Shown here piece by piece: positions 1 through 8,299 of a stretch of 64,000 bases of DNA; within the stretch, counting starts at the first letter, position 1; every line of letters begins with the position of its first letter. This DNA comes from Chryseobacterium candidae (GTDB taxonomy: Bacteria > Bacteroidota > Bacteroidia > Flavobacteriales > Weeksellaceae), in contig NZ_SDLV01000015.1 in the NCBI RefSeq assembly GCF_004916905.1, forward strand, positions 122,353-186,352, read 5' to 3'. A program made the translations under genes and the position numbers. The notes beneath the pieces are model-generated. The model searched no databases. It was not told the origin of the DNA and was given only the letters and a program-made list of their open reading frames with translations.

Positions 1-641
1 TTGGCTCTTCTTTTGGCTAAAACAGCAGGTAATTTTCTTGGTCCTGTATCTACCCCAATCGGGCTTATTCTCTCCATCTCCATTCCATCAGCACTGTAAT
101 GCACAATGTGCGGTCCATATTCATCGGAAACCCAGAATGTACCATCAGCAGCAGCAACAATACTTTCACTGTCCAATCCATATTTATCTGTCCCTAAAAT
201 ATTGCCGGAAGCATCATAAGCAATTTCCCCAGTACTTCCCATTCCGACAGGGTTTGGAAGTCCGGTAATTGTTTGTCCGTATGGATTTTTAAGTTTAATA
301 TATTTAATTACCTCTATATTTCCGTCAGCATTGATTTTAAAATGCATAATGGTTGGGGTAAAATTAGGAGCAAGAAACTTTTTACCATTCTGGAAATCGG
401 TATTAGGACCTCTATCCGTAATGACGTAGAATTCACCTTTTCTTGTAGGGTGAGCGGCTGCACCGGAGCCAAATCCTCCGTTTATCACATCTACTCCATT
501 GATGGCAGCAAGTTTTGTAAATGGAAATTCCTGAGGCAGTTTGGAATAATTAATATCCTGATTAATCATTGTGGTATCGTCATCATTTTTACATGAAGCC
601 AATACTGCCAGCACTACGGCAGACAATAGCAATTTTTTCAT
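1..641 (-). CDS. Esterase-like (phytase-like domain) lipoprotein, 3' end cut by window edge
   Basis: The protein starts at 641 (MKKLLLSAVVLAVLASC), a lipoprotein signal with lipobox LASC, and runs off the left edge after about 213 codons. The visible part contains GGFGSGAAAHPTRKGEFYV, ITDRGPNTD, WVSDEYGPHIVHYS and IGVDTGPRKLPAVLAKRRA. These are hallmarks of the 'esterase-like activity of phytase' beta-propeller family (PF13449), with DRGPN and SDEYGP as the recognisable blocks. It is probably exported and anchored in an outer membrane or periplasmic leaflet, where it would act on phosphate or carboxyl esters; the true substrate is not known. It is transcribed divergently from the riboswitch unit. 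The C-terminal half cannot be checked here. Confidence 0.8.
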   Translation of the reverse strand, partial: MKKLLLSAVVLAVLASCKNDDDTTMINQDINYSKLPQEFPFTKLAAINGVDVINGGFGSGAAAHPTRKGEFYVITDRGPNTDFQNGKKFLAPNFTPTIMHFKINADGNIEVIKYIKLKNPYGQTITGLPNPVGMGSTGEIAYDASGNILGTDKYGLDSESIVAAADGTFWVSDEYGPHIVHYSADGMEMERISPIGVDTGPRKLPAVLAKRRA

Positions 642-1130
642 ATTTACTTTTATGGCTGCGAAAGTATAAATTGATTGTAAACTGATCTTGAATATAATGA
701 TAATTGTTTTTTAACAATAGAACAGATAAAATAGTTTGAAAGTGAACAGAAAAATAACAGATTTATAAATAAAAATTCAATAATCCGGTTGAGTAAACAA
801 TCAATATAAAAATCGACTTTTTAAGAATATCTGAAAAATAATAATTCACAAAACGGACTCACAGATTTATATGATATATTTGCAGCGTTTTAAGGCTGAA
901 CAATGTTCATTAATAGGGAATCAAGTGAGAATGATATTCAAATCTTGAGCTGTACCCGCAACTGTAAACTGTTTAAACTTACCGCAAAAAAATCCACTGG
1001 ATCTTAAAATCCGGGAAGGAAGCTGTAAGATGTGAGCCAGGAGACCTGCCTTAGAATACTGACTTCAGAGAACGAACCGTTTCTACTCTGAAGATAAGTT
1101 TCGGGAATAAAACTTTAAATTAATTATATC
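642..1130. other. Intergenic region with divergent promoters and a cobalamin riboswitch
   Basis: This 489-base stretch separates the divergent esterase-like gene and the T9SS gene. Its left part (642-870) is A/T rich and shows no ORF. The sequence TATATTTG near 872-879 matches the Bacteroidota -7 element and would start the riboswitch transcript. The right part holds the riboswitch described separately. Confidence 0.6.
884..1082 (+). promoter_or_regulatory. Cobalamin (AdoCbl) riboswitch
   Basis: The segment contains the conserved core of B12 riboswitches in order: a GGGAA-type P3 segment near 916, 'GAGCTGTACCCGCAACTGT' (CCCGCAACTGTAA core) near 947-967, 'GGGAAGGAAGCTG', and the P1/P6-side box 'GAGCCAGGAGACCTGCC' near 1034-1051. 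It lies directly upstream of the T9SS protein gene, so B12 should repress that gene. No T-tract terminator is obvious between it and the start codon, so control may act on translation initiation. Confidence 0.93.
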
Positions 1131-2237
1131 ATGAGGAAAATTTATCTTTTTTTCTTACTGCTTTGCATGCAGGTATTATCGGCCCAATTCACAGAAAACG
1201 ATATTAAATTTTGGGTAGGAACCGGATCTAAAAAAGCATATTTCATTGCGGACTTTAATGACAACAGCACACCCAATTCTTATGCATGGGGATACCGTTT
1301 TGATGGCGATGGCCTTTTGATGGAAGATCTTATCAATGCAATTGTGGCAGCAGAATCCAAAATGCAGGTTGACATTCCTACAGGATATCTTTCTATTCTG
1401 AATTATAATCATCACACATCCACTACTGATGACAGCTGGATAACATGGTCTGGATCCAGCTCATCAAACATGACTTGGAACAATGGGGTAGGTTATACTC
1501 CTTTGGTGGACGGAAAATGGTATGGGGTTACATACGGCCTTGATCATTATGATATTCCTCCCTCTCCTCCCGTTCCAGCCTACAGTTCTGCATGGTTTAC
1601 TCCGTCTCAGGTTACAAACTGGGTTGGAAGCGGAAGTAATAAAAGCCTAATAGTTATTGATTTCGGAACTGATAATGCTAACGGGAATGCCAATTCTTTT
1701 GTTTTTGGAATTAAATATAACGGAAGCATCACTGCTGAACAGGCGTTACAATTGATCCAGGCTCAAGCTTCCTATTTTAATTTTGCATCAGCGAATAATC
1801 AGATTACTACCCTATCATTAAATTCCTTTACCGGAAATACTTCCGGATCAGACAGCTGGAAATTGTATAAAGGAAAAGACCTATCAAGCTGGCAAGCGAA
1901 AGCCAATCTTTCTCAGATTCAACTGGGTAATAATGATTGGTTTGGATTAAGCTTCGGGCAAAGAAGACCATTTACCCCCACAGAAGCACAGCTGACTTTA
2001 GGAATTTCTTCTGTTACAAAGAAAAAATTCAGTGTTTATCCAAATCCGGCAAGTGATTTCATTCAGATTGAAACGGCTGAGAAACTGAAAGAAGTGAATA
2101 TTTATTCAGCTACAGGACAAAAGGTAATAACTTCTCAAGAATTAAAGATTGCTATCCAGTCTTTACCTTCAGGTGTTTATTTTGTTGAGATTAAAACCAA
2201 TGATAGTTCCACGATACATAAGATGGTTAAGAAATAA
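1131..2237 (+). CDS. T9SS-sorted surface protein under cobalamin riboswitch control
   Basis: The protein has 368 aa. Residues 1-18 form a signal peptide (MRKIYLFFLLLCMQVLSAQ). Two related domains of about 125 residues follow: the first begins near residue 24 with IKFWVGTGSKKAYFIADFND and the second near 160 with WVGSGSNKSLIVIDFG, each containing an NSYAWGYR or NSFVFGIK strand. The last 70 residues form a type A T9SS sorting domain (FSVYPNPASDF, ending in HKMVKK). The protein should therefore be exported and attached to the cell surface. Because a B12 riboswitch sits immediately upstream, I infer a role in capturing or handling corrinoids, or in a process needed when B12 is scarce. No enzymatic motif was recognised, and the repeat-domain family is not one I can name with certainty. 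Confidence 0.85.
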   Translation: MRKIYLFFLLLCMQVLSAQFTENDIKFWVGTGSKKAYFIADFNDNSTPNSYAWGYRFDGDGLLMEDLINAIVAAESKMQVDIPTGYLSILNYNHHTSTTDDSWITWSGSSSSNMTWNNGVGYTPLVDGKWYGVTYGLDHYDIPPSPPVPAYSSAWFTPSQVTNWVGSGSNKSLIVIDFGTDNANGNANSFVFGIKYNGSITAEQALQLIQAQASYFNFASANNQITTLSLNSFTGNTSGSDSWKLYKGKDLSSWQAKANLSQIQLGNNDWFGLSFGQRRPFTPTEAQLTLGISSVTKKKFSVYPNPASDFIQIETAEKLKEVNIYSATGQKVITSQELKIAIQSLPSGVYFVEIKTNDSSTIHKMVKK

Positions 2238-2280
2238 AGAAAAGTACCTTTAAAAAGGCGCTTTTTTAATGAGGATATGT

Positions 2281-2376
2281 GGAAAATCACCCCGTCAAAA
2301 ATTCTTTGAATTTTCGCGACCTTTCCAAAGGATGGGAATTTTTACATCTTCAGTTGGAGTTTGGCCTGGATTACAG
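2281..2376 (-). repeat. Dispersed repeat, module B (copy 1)
   Basis: On the minus strand this reads GAAGATGTAAAAATTCCCAT, then a short palindromic part, then AAAATTCAAAGAATTTTTGA and CGGGGTG. It is nearly the same as segments at 13263-13336 and 32992-33070. The 61-codon ORF here is a by-product of the repeat. Confidence 0.75.
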
Positions 2377-2426
2377 ATTCCTTCTGAATAATCAAGAATA
2401 CAGTTCAAAATCCATAATTGATTCAA

Positions 2427-2460
2427 CAAAAAAACCGCACCAGATGGGTGCGGTTTTCTT
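2427..2460 (-). terminator. Rho-independent terminator of clpP
   Basis: A perfect stem AAACCGCACC/GGTGCGGTTT with a 5-nt loop is followed on the minus strand by seven T. It lies 17 bases after the clpP stop codon. Confidence 0.9.
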
Positions 2461-2476
2461 ATGATATTACAATCAA

Positions 2477-3163
2477 TTATTTTTTCTCAGTAGATCTTTG
2501 TAAAACCTCATCTACCATTCCGTAGCCTTTAGCTTCTTCAGAAGTCATCCAGTAATCTCTGTCAGATGATTTTTCTACCCACTCATACGTTTGTCCTGAG
2601 TGATGGCCAATGATTTCATAAAGCTCCTGCTTCAGTTTCAACATCTCTCTCAAGTTGATCTCCATATCAGAAGCTACCCCTTGTGCACCTCCTGAAGGCT
2701 GGTGAATCATTACTCTGGAATGTTTAAGCGCAGAACGCTTTCCTTTTTCTCCGGCAACCAGTAATACAGCTCCCATGGAAGCAGCCATACCTGTACAGAT
2801 AGTCGCTACATCCGGCTTGATGATCTGCATAGTGTCATAAATACCTAAACCTGCATAAACACTACCACCAGGAGAGTTGATATAGATCTGAATATCTTTT
2901 GAAGGATCAGCACTTTCTAAGAATAAAAGCTGAGCCGTAACGATGTTTGCAACCTGATCATCAATACCTGTTCCCAGGAAGATAATTCTGTCCATCATCA
3001 AACGGGAGAAAACGTCCATCTGGGCAACGTTTAATCTTCTCTCTTCCATGATGTACGGAGTAAGATTCGTTGGGCCATACATTCCCATATACTGATCGGT
3101 AACCAAACCGTTGTTTCCTAAATGTTTTACAGAGAAATCTCTGAATTCCTTTTTAATGTCCAT
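2477..3163 (-). CDS. clpP: ATP-dependent Clp protease proteolytic subunit
   Basis: This is the cytoplasmic serine protease subunit that forms the tetradecameric barrel served by ClpX/ClpC unfoldases. The 228-aa protein carries the catalytic triad Ser129 (GMAASMGA), His154 (MIHQPSGG) and Asp203 (SDRDYW). The oxyanion-loop signature INSPGGSVYAG is at 96-105. It is longer at the N-terminus than E. coli ClpP (about 20 extra residues before the conserved core). The dnaG gene lies downstream on the chromosome map but upstream in transcription, 112 bases away and on the same strand. A strong terminator follows the gene. Confidence 0.98.
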   Translation of the reverse strand: MDIKKEFRDFSVKHLGNNGLVTDQYMGMYGPTNLTPYIMEERRLNVAQMDVFSRLMMDRIIFLGTGIDDQVANIVTAQLLFLESADPSKDIQIYINSPGGSVYAGLGIYDTMQIIKPDVATICTGMAASMGAVLLVAGEKGKRSALKHSRVMIHQPSGGAQGVASDMEINLREMLKLKQELYEIIGHHSGQTYEWVEKSSDRDYWMTSEEAKGYGMVDEVLQRSTEKK

Positions 3164-3275
3164 ATTTCTATTATGTATTATTTTTAAAATATTCTCGAAG
3201 TTTAAATTACAATATTTATTCCTAAAATTTTATAGGACTTTTTGTCACAGAACATCAAAAAAATCTGACTTCAAA

Positions 3276-5258
3276 TTATCTTTTTCTATCTACATAAATC
3301 CCTTTGATAGGCGAATATTCGATGATATTGCTCAACCGTATGGAAGCCTGCTTCAGTAAAGTGATTTTTTTGATCAGCTCATAATACTTTACTTCATCTG
3401 TACTGCTGTACTGATCAAGTTCTTTGGCTGTTTCCCTGATCAGATAATCAATATATCTGTATTTATGTAACAGAACATCTCCCTGAATCTGATCTGCCAA
3501 TTTATCACCATAATTGGGAGGGTAAATATTTCTGGAAGCCCAGTTTTCAAGCTCATCCAGCGGGATCAGAGCATCTACAACCTTTGTGGTGATTTCTTCA
3601 TCCATAAAAGATACAAAAAAGTTTCCACTTCTGAGTTCATCTTTTTGAATCCCTTCCCTCACCTGATTGATAATAATTTCATTTTCTCTGACTAAAAATG
3701 TATACTGCTCCTCTTCGAAATGATGAAGGATTTCTTCAATAACAGTTATCTCATATTCTTCATTCTGTTCGTTTTTTCTTTTCAGAATAATATCTCCGAA
3801 CATCAGCATATGATCTACCAGTTTGTTTTCCATAAACAGTACATCATACAGAAAAGGATCTTCTTTTTCCTTATCCAAAGGAACAATCTCCATCTTTGGA
3901 GCTGCTTTTTCCTTCTGCTGCTGAACATGATGGGTCTGATTTTGCGTAATCTGCTTCTGAACATCCAGCTCATTAAACAAGCTTTGCTCCGAAAGTCCGA
4001 ATTTGTTGGAAACCTCTTTAAGGTAAACCTCTCTTTTCAGGGCATTCTGTACAAAAGAAACAGATTTTACAATATCTCTGATCGCTTCAGCCTTTTTAAT
4101 AGGATCATTTCCGATATCCCTCAGAAGAATTTCCGCCTTAAAGTCGATGAAATCCATCGCTTCATTTTCGATGTATTTTTCAACATACTCCTGCGGATGT
4201 TTTCTGGCAAAGGAATCCGGGTCATCTCCGTCAGGGAAAAGCAGAACACGGATGTTCATTCCCTCAGTCAGTAACATATCAATACTTCGGAAACTGGCTT
4301 TGATACCTGCATTATCACCGTCAAAAAGAATCGTTACATTTTCCGTAAGTCTCTTAATAAGTTTGATTTGTTCTGTTGTCAAAGACGTTCCGGAACTTGC
4401 CACTACGTTTTCGATCCCGGACATATGAAGTGAAATAACATCCATATATCCTTCCACCAAAAGACAGGCATTCTTTCTTGAAATCGCTTGTTTACTCTGG
4501 TTTAATCCATAAAGAACATTGGATTTATGGTAGATCTCTGTTTCCGGTGAATTGAGATATTTTGCTGTTTTGACATTGTTCTTCAGGATTCTTGCCCCAA
4601 AACCTAAAACCCTTCCTGAAAAACTGTGAATAGGGAAAATGACCCTTTCTCTGAAACGGTCAACACCAGCAGGTGTATTTTCCGGAAATATAGAAAGTCC
4701 GGATTTCTCAAGAATTTCTTTATTATATCCTTTTTCCAGTGCATAAGCTGTAAAAGCATTCTTCTTCTCGGGAGAATATCCCAGCTGGAACTTTTTAATA
4801 ATATCATCCCGGAGTTCTCTCTCTTTGAAATAAGAAAGACCTATGCTTCTGCCTTCCTGATCATCCCAAAGAATCTCCTGAAAATAAGTATTCGCTACTT
4901 CATGGATTTTATACAGCAGATCTTTTTCAGTCTGTGCATTTTTTGCTTCTTCAGAAATTTCACGCTGGTCTTCTTCAATTTCAATTCCATATTTTTTTGC
5001 AGCGTGGCGAAGTGCCTCAGGATAAGTAAAGTTCTCAATTTCCATAAGGAAAGAGATGGCTGTACCACCTTTTCCTGTAGAGAAATCCTTCCAGATCTGT
5101 TTGCTGGCAGAAACTACAAAACTGGGTGTTTTTTCATCATGAAAAGGACTGAGTCCTTTATAGTTAGACCCTGCTCTTTTCAGCTGCACATATTCGCCTA
5201 CAATCTCTTCAACGCGGATTGTGGAGAATATTTTATCAATGGTCTGTTTGGAAATCAT
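3276..5258 (-). CDS. dnaG: DNA primase DnaG with a cysteine-less zinc-finger region
   Basis: The 660-aa primase synthesises RNA primers at replication forks together with DnaB. The N-terminal CHC2-type domain (1-95), the catalytic core with TOPRIM motifs (LLVEGYMDVIS and ILFDGDNAGIKAS) and a C-terminal helicase-interaction region are all present. The usual CHC2 zinc ligands Cys-His-Cys-Cys are replaced by Ser37, His40, Asp58 and Thr61 in the stretches GLSPFHDEKTPSF and KQIWKDFSTGKGG, so zinc binding by this module looks lost. The reading frame is intact and full length, so the gene is likely functional. I believe other Bacteroidota primases share this change, but that is from memory. Length is normal for the family. 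Confidence 0.96.
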   Translation of the reverse strand: MISKQTIDKIFSTIRVEEIVGEYVQLKRAGSNYKGLSPFHDEKTPSFVVSASKQIWKDFSTGKGGTAISFLMEIENFTYPEALRHAAKKYGIEIEEDQREISEEAKNAQTEKDLLYKIHEVANTYFQEILWDDQEGRSIGLSYFKERELRDDIIKKFQLGYSPEKKNAFTAYALEKGYNKEILEKSGLSIFPENTPAGVDRFRERVIFPIHSFSGRVLGFGARILKNNVKTAKYLNSPETEIYHKSNVLYGLNQSKQAISRKNACLLVEGYMDVISLHMSGIENVVASSGTSLTTEQIKLIKRLTENVTILFDGDNAGIKASFRSIDMLLTEGMNIRVLLFPDGDDPDSFARKHPQEYVEKYIENEAMDFIDFKAEILLRDIGNDPIKKAEAIRDIVKSVSFVQNALKREVYLKEVSNKFGLSEQSLFNELDVQKQITQNQTHHVQQQKEKAAPKMEIVPLDKEKEDPFLYDVLFMENKLVDHMLMFGDIILKRKNEQNEEYEITVIEEILHHFEEEQYTFLVRENEIIINQVREGIQKDELRSGNFFVSFMDEEITTKVVDALIPLDELENWASRNIYPPNYGDKLADQIQGDVLLHKYRYIDYLIRETAKELDQYSSTDEVKYYELIKKITLLKQASIRLSNIIEYSPIKGIYVDRKR

Positions 5259-5281
5259 GCTGTAAAATTAAGTATTTTTAT

Positions 5282-5402
5282 GGATAAGTTGGAAGAGTTT
5301 CAAAGTTTGAGAGTCGGAGGGTTTGAGGGTTTAAGAGTGGGCGTGTAAAAGTTGTTCTTTACAACCTCCAGCCTCTAACTTCCAGCTTCCAGCCTGCAAT
5401 TT
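5282..5402 (+). repeat. Dispersed intergenic repeat, module C (copy 1)
   Basis: The region combines 'GTTTGAGAGTCGGAGGGTTT' type sequence with 'AACTTCCAGCTTCCAGCC'. The same two blocks, in the same order but on the opposite strand, occur at 42303-42416. A related 'GGAGGCTGGAAG ... CTTCCAGCC' arrangement is at 29870-29993. It fills the gap between dnaG and tsaE. Confidence 0.65.
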
Positions 5403-5445
5403 ATAATTTCTGACTTCTTCCACTCATTAAAAACTCATAAATCAC

Positions 5446-5453
5446 TATTTTTG
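5446..5453 (+). promoter_or_regulatory. Bacteroidota -7 promoter element of tsaE
   Basis: TATTTTTG matches TAnnTTTG exactly and lies 17 bases before the tsaE start codon. No clear -33 TTTG was seen at the expected distance. Confidence 0.55.
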
Positions 5454-5469
5454 CAAAACAAATTAGTAT

Positions 5470-5877
5470 ATGCAGTTCACTATCAATACAATCGAAGACT
5501 GGCAGGAAGTTGTTGACACCATCATTCCTCAATTAAAACATAATATCTTTTTATTAAAGGGAAATCTTGGAGCCGGGAAGACGACCTTCACGCAATTTCT
5601 GCTTAAAAACATGGGCAGCAAAGACGAAGTAAACTCTCCTACTTATTCTATTGTGAATGAATACAATACTGAAAAGGGAAAAGTATATCATTTTGATCTT
5701 TACCGCCTGAAAAATATTGAAGAAGTCTATGATATCGGAATTGAAGAATACCTGGACAACTCTTTTTTATGCATCATCGAGTGGCCGGAAGTCTATGAAG
5801 AGGAGCTTTATGGTCTTAACTACCACACAATGAGCATTGTGAATACGGATGAAAAAAGAGAAATTTCATTCGAGTAA
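5470..5877 (+). CDS. tsaE: tRNA threonylcarbamoyladenosine biosynthesis ATPase TsaE
   Basis: TsaE is the small P-loop ATPase that works with TsaB and TsaD to make t6A37 in ANN-decoding tRNAs. The 135-aa protein has Walker A GNLGAGKTT at 31-39, the family blocks NSPTYSIVNEY and YHFDLYRL, and the C-terminal IEWPEVYEEEL. Length matches the family. It stands alone on the plus strand ahead of ald, which has its own promoter. Confidence 0.96.
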   Translation: MQFTINTIEDWQEVVDTIIPQLKHNIFLLKGNLGAGKTTFTQFLLKNMGSKDEVNSPTYSIVNEYNTEKGKVYHFDLYRLKNIEEVYDIGIEEYLDNSFLCIIEWPEVYEEELYGLNYHTMSIVNTDEKREISFE

Positions 5878-5885
5878 ATATTATG

Positions 5886-5893
5886 TATCTTTG
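5886..5893 (+). promoter_or_regulatory. -7 promoter element of ald
   Basis: TATCTTTG is an exact TAnnTTTG match located 52 bases upstream of the ald start codon, just after the tsaE stop codon. Confidence 0.6.
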
Positions 5894-5944
5894 CTTCTTA
5901 ATTGAGTGTAAAAAACAATCTGTAAGACATAATTTAATTTAAGG

Positions 5945-7135
5945 ATGAGTACAAATATTTTTACTCCTTTCACAGAAGAAGAATTAATGCCGAAAGAGGA
6001 AAAATTGGAGGTTATAAAGAAGGGAAAACAGTTCAGTATTGGAATTCCTAAAGAAACCTGTCTCAACGAAAGGAGAACCTGCATTACTCCTGACGCCGTA
6101 CAGGTGTTGGTAGAACACGGCCATGAGATCATTATTGAGGCGGGGGCCGGAGAAGGTTCATTCTTTACAGATTTACAATATTCGGAATCAGGAGCGAAGA
6201 TCACTAATGATCCTAAGGAAGCTTTCGGACAGGATCTTATCCTGAAGATAAATCCTCCTACAGAAGATGAAATTGAGTACATGAAACCTAATACTTATCT
6301 GGTTTCGGCACTTCAGATCAATCTCAGAGACAAGGAATATTTCTTAAAGCTTGCAGAGAAAAAAATAAATGCCATCGCCTTTGAATTTATCGTGGATGAA
6401 TACAAGCAGCTAGCTTTGGTAAGACTGGTCGGGGAAATTGCAGGTACCGTTTCAATTTTATACGCTTCCGAATTATTAGCCTTATCCAATGGTTTAATGC
6501 TGGGCGGAATTACAGGAGTAAGACCTGCAGAAGTTGTGATTCTTGGAGCCGGAATTGTAGGGGAATTTGCTACAAAAGCAGCAATAGGTCTTGGAGCCAG
6601 CGTAAAAGTTTTCGATAACTCTTTATCAAAACTGAGAAGACTCCATACTATCGTTGACAGCCGTGTACCTACTTCCATTATTGATCCCAAAGAACTCAGC
6701 AAAAGCTTAAGACGTGCCGACGTGGTGATTGGAGCCCTTCCAAGATTGAACATGACCCCTATCGTTACCGAAGATATGGTCATGAAAATGAAAAAAGGCA
6801 GTGTAATCATTGACATCACCATAGACAACGGTAAAGTGATTGAAACTTCAGAGCTTACCACCATGGAAGATCCTTATATCATCAAGCATGGTGTTATCCA
6901 CTGCGGACTTCCGAACCTTACTTCAAGAATGCCGAGAACCACCACCAAGGCCATCTCGAATTTCTTCCTTTCCTATATTTTAAATTATGACGAGGAGGGC
7001 GGCTTTGAAAACATGCTGATCCGCAAAAATGAAATGAAGCAGAGCTTATATATGTACAAAGGAAGACATACCAAGAAGATCATCTGCGACCGTTTCGGAC
7101 TTACGTACCACGATATCAATCTTTTAATTTTCTAA
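5945..7135 (+). CDS. ald: Alanine dehydrogenase
   Basis: This is an NAD-dependent enzyme of the alanine dehydrogenase/transhydrogenase family that interconverts L-alanine and pyruvate plus ammonia in the cytoplasm. The 396-aa protein has the N-terminal substrate domain (IGIPKETCLNERRTCITPDAV), the motif HGHEIIIEAGAGEGSFF, and a Rossmann NAD-binding segment VILGAGIVGEFATKAA around residues 197-212, followed by GASVKVFD. The C-terminal extension of about 25 residues after NMLIRKNEMKQ is typical of the Bacteroidota form. Its stop overlaps the start of the next gene by one base, so the two are translationally linked. Confidence 0.93.
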   Translation: MSTNIFTPFTEEELMPKEEKLEVIKKGKQFSIGIPKETCLNERRTCITPDAVQVLVEHGHEIIIEAGAGEGSFFTDLQYSESGAKITNDPKEAFGQDLILKINPPTEDEIEYMKPNTYLVSALQINLRDKEYFLKLAEKKINAIAFEFIVDEYKQLALVRLVGEIAGTVSILYASELLALSNGLMLGGITGVRPAEVVILGAGIVGEFATKAAIGLGASVKVFDNSLSKLRRLHTIVDSRVPTSIIDPKELSKSLRRADVVIGALPRLNMTPIVTEDMVMKMKKGSVIIDITIDNGKVIETSELTTMEDPYIIKHGVIHCGLPNLTSRMPRTTTKAISNFFLSYILNYDEEGGFENMLIRKNEMKQSLYMYKGRHTKKIICDRFGLTYHDINLLIF

Positions 7136-7506
7136 TGAAGAAACTGAAATTTTATGCAATAGGCTTCGTTCCGGGGCTTTTGATCGTATTTTTTATTTTA
7201 AACAAAAAAGGGGCAAGCTGCAGCGGTTATTTACCGAACAGCCGCGTTATTGCTGAAAGTCTTTCCAAAGAATTCAAATATTCTGAAGAGGCTAAAAATG
7301 CAATGACGACCTACAAGATTGATGAGAAATTTATAAAAGACAGTATTATTACGAACGGAAAAGTAGACTTTGACCGCAGCCATGCTCAGAAAAAACCTTG
7401 TCCTGATTATCTTATCACTTATCCTGAAAAAAATCCTTCTTACGAGATCACTTTTGAAAAATGTGAAGAAACAGTGACGGTTAACGGTCTTAAAAAGCTG
7501 AAATAG
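7135..7506 (+). CDS. Small membrane-anchored protein linked to ald (DUF4258-like)
   Basis: The 123-aa protein has one N-terminal hydrophobic segment (residues 5-21, FYAIGFVPGLLIVFFIL) followed by a short soluble domain with three cysteines and the stretch VDFDRSHAQKKPCPDYLI. It may belong to the DUF4258 group often found behind alanine dehydrogenase genes in flavobacteria; this assignment is from memory and moderate. The start codon overlaps the ald stop codon, and the sensor kinase gene begins 20 bases later. No function can be given. Confidence 0.7.
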   Translation: MKKLKFYAIGFVPGLLIVFFILNKKGASCSGYLPNSRVIAESLSKEFKYSEEAKNAMTTYKIDEKFIKDSIITNGKVDFDRSHAQKKPCPDYLITYPEKNPSYEITFEKCEETVTVNGLKKLK

Positions 7507-7525
7507 TTTCCAATAACGACAAGCT

Positions 7526-8299
7526 ATGGACGGCAATTACTACATGATTCATGACTATCTGATATTCATCGGAGTTTTTGCCATTTTTCTTTTCCTGACA
7601 ATAAGCATTTATCTTTTCAGCCAGAATCAGAAGCTGAAACAGAGAAATACCAAACTAACAGAAACCAATAAGCTTATTGAACAGCGTCTGAATGAAGTTC
7701 GTCTGGAACATATCGGGACAAAGCTGAATCCGCATTTGTTTAAGAATATTCTCAATTCGGTGCAGTCTCATGCCTATCAGACCTATATGTCACTGGATAA
7801 GCTGGCGAATGTGCTGGACTATATTTTATACGAAAGCAACAATAAGTATGTAAGTCCGAAAGAAGAGCTTAATTTTGCTTTAAGCCTTATTGAGATTAAT
7901 AAAATCAAGATCAATCCCCTTTTTGATTTCAGGATCAAATCCAGGATCAATAAATCTGATGCTTTATACGAAGAAAAGGTATTTGCTCCGCTGATCTCTG
8001 TGGATCTTATTGAAAATGCCTTCAAACATACAGATTTCCTGGTCCAGGATTCTTTTATTTCTATTTATATGGAACTTGAAGGTGGAATTTTCACCATGAA
8101 AGTCAGTAATAAAGCTTCCCTGAAAAACATTCTGGAAAAAGAAAAAAGCGGTTTTGGAAGCCAGTCTTTTGATCAGAGGCTCAAAATGATCTACAGTACT
8201 TATTATCAGCTGGAAAGAAGCTCAAAAAACGGAATCTTTACGGCGGAATTAAAAATAAATTTAGGAGAGTTCTATGATAAAATGCGTTATTCTGGATGA
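7526..8299 (+). CDS. LytS/YehU-family sensor histidine kinase
   Basis: The 257-aa kinase has one transmembrane helix (about residues 9-30), a short coiled coil (35-60) and a His_kinase domain of the PF06580 type. The phospho-acceptor His lies in GTKLNPHLFKNILNSVQ, and an N-box VDLIENAFKHTD and a GFGSQSFDQRL segment follow. The sensing region is nearly absent, so the input may come from the membrane segment or a partner. It overlaps the response regulator gene by 26 bases, which fits a two-component pair. The start at 7526 gives the full membrane segment; a second Met at residue 7 is possible. Confidence 0.9.
   Translation: MDGNYYMIHDYLIFIGVFAIFLFLTISIYLFSQNQKLKQRNTKLTETNKLIEQRLNEVRLEHIGTKLNPHLFKNILNSVQSHAYQTYMSLDKLANVLDYILYESNNKYVSPKEELNFALSLIEINKIKINPLFDFRIKSRINKSDALYEEKVFAPLISVDLIENAFKHTDFLVQDSFISIYMELEGGIFTMKVSNKASLKNILEKEKSGFGSQSFDQRLKMIYSTYYQLERSSKNGIFTAELKINLGEFYDKMRYSG

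Noticed and set aside
37..600. Plus-strand ORFs at the left edge
   Set aside because: They are shadows of the minus-strand esterase-like lipoprotein that runs off the window.
2279..2464. 61-codon ORF
   Set aside because: It consists of a module B repeat copy and the clpP terminator; no coding signal.
4626..5348. 240-codon ORF antisense to dnaG
   Set aside because: Cys/Phe-rich shadow frame of dnaG on the opposite strand; no family similarity.
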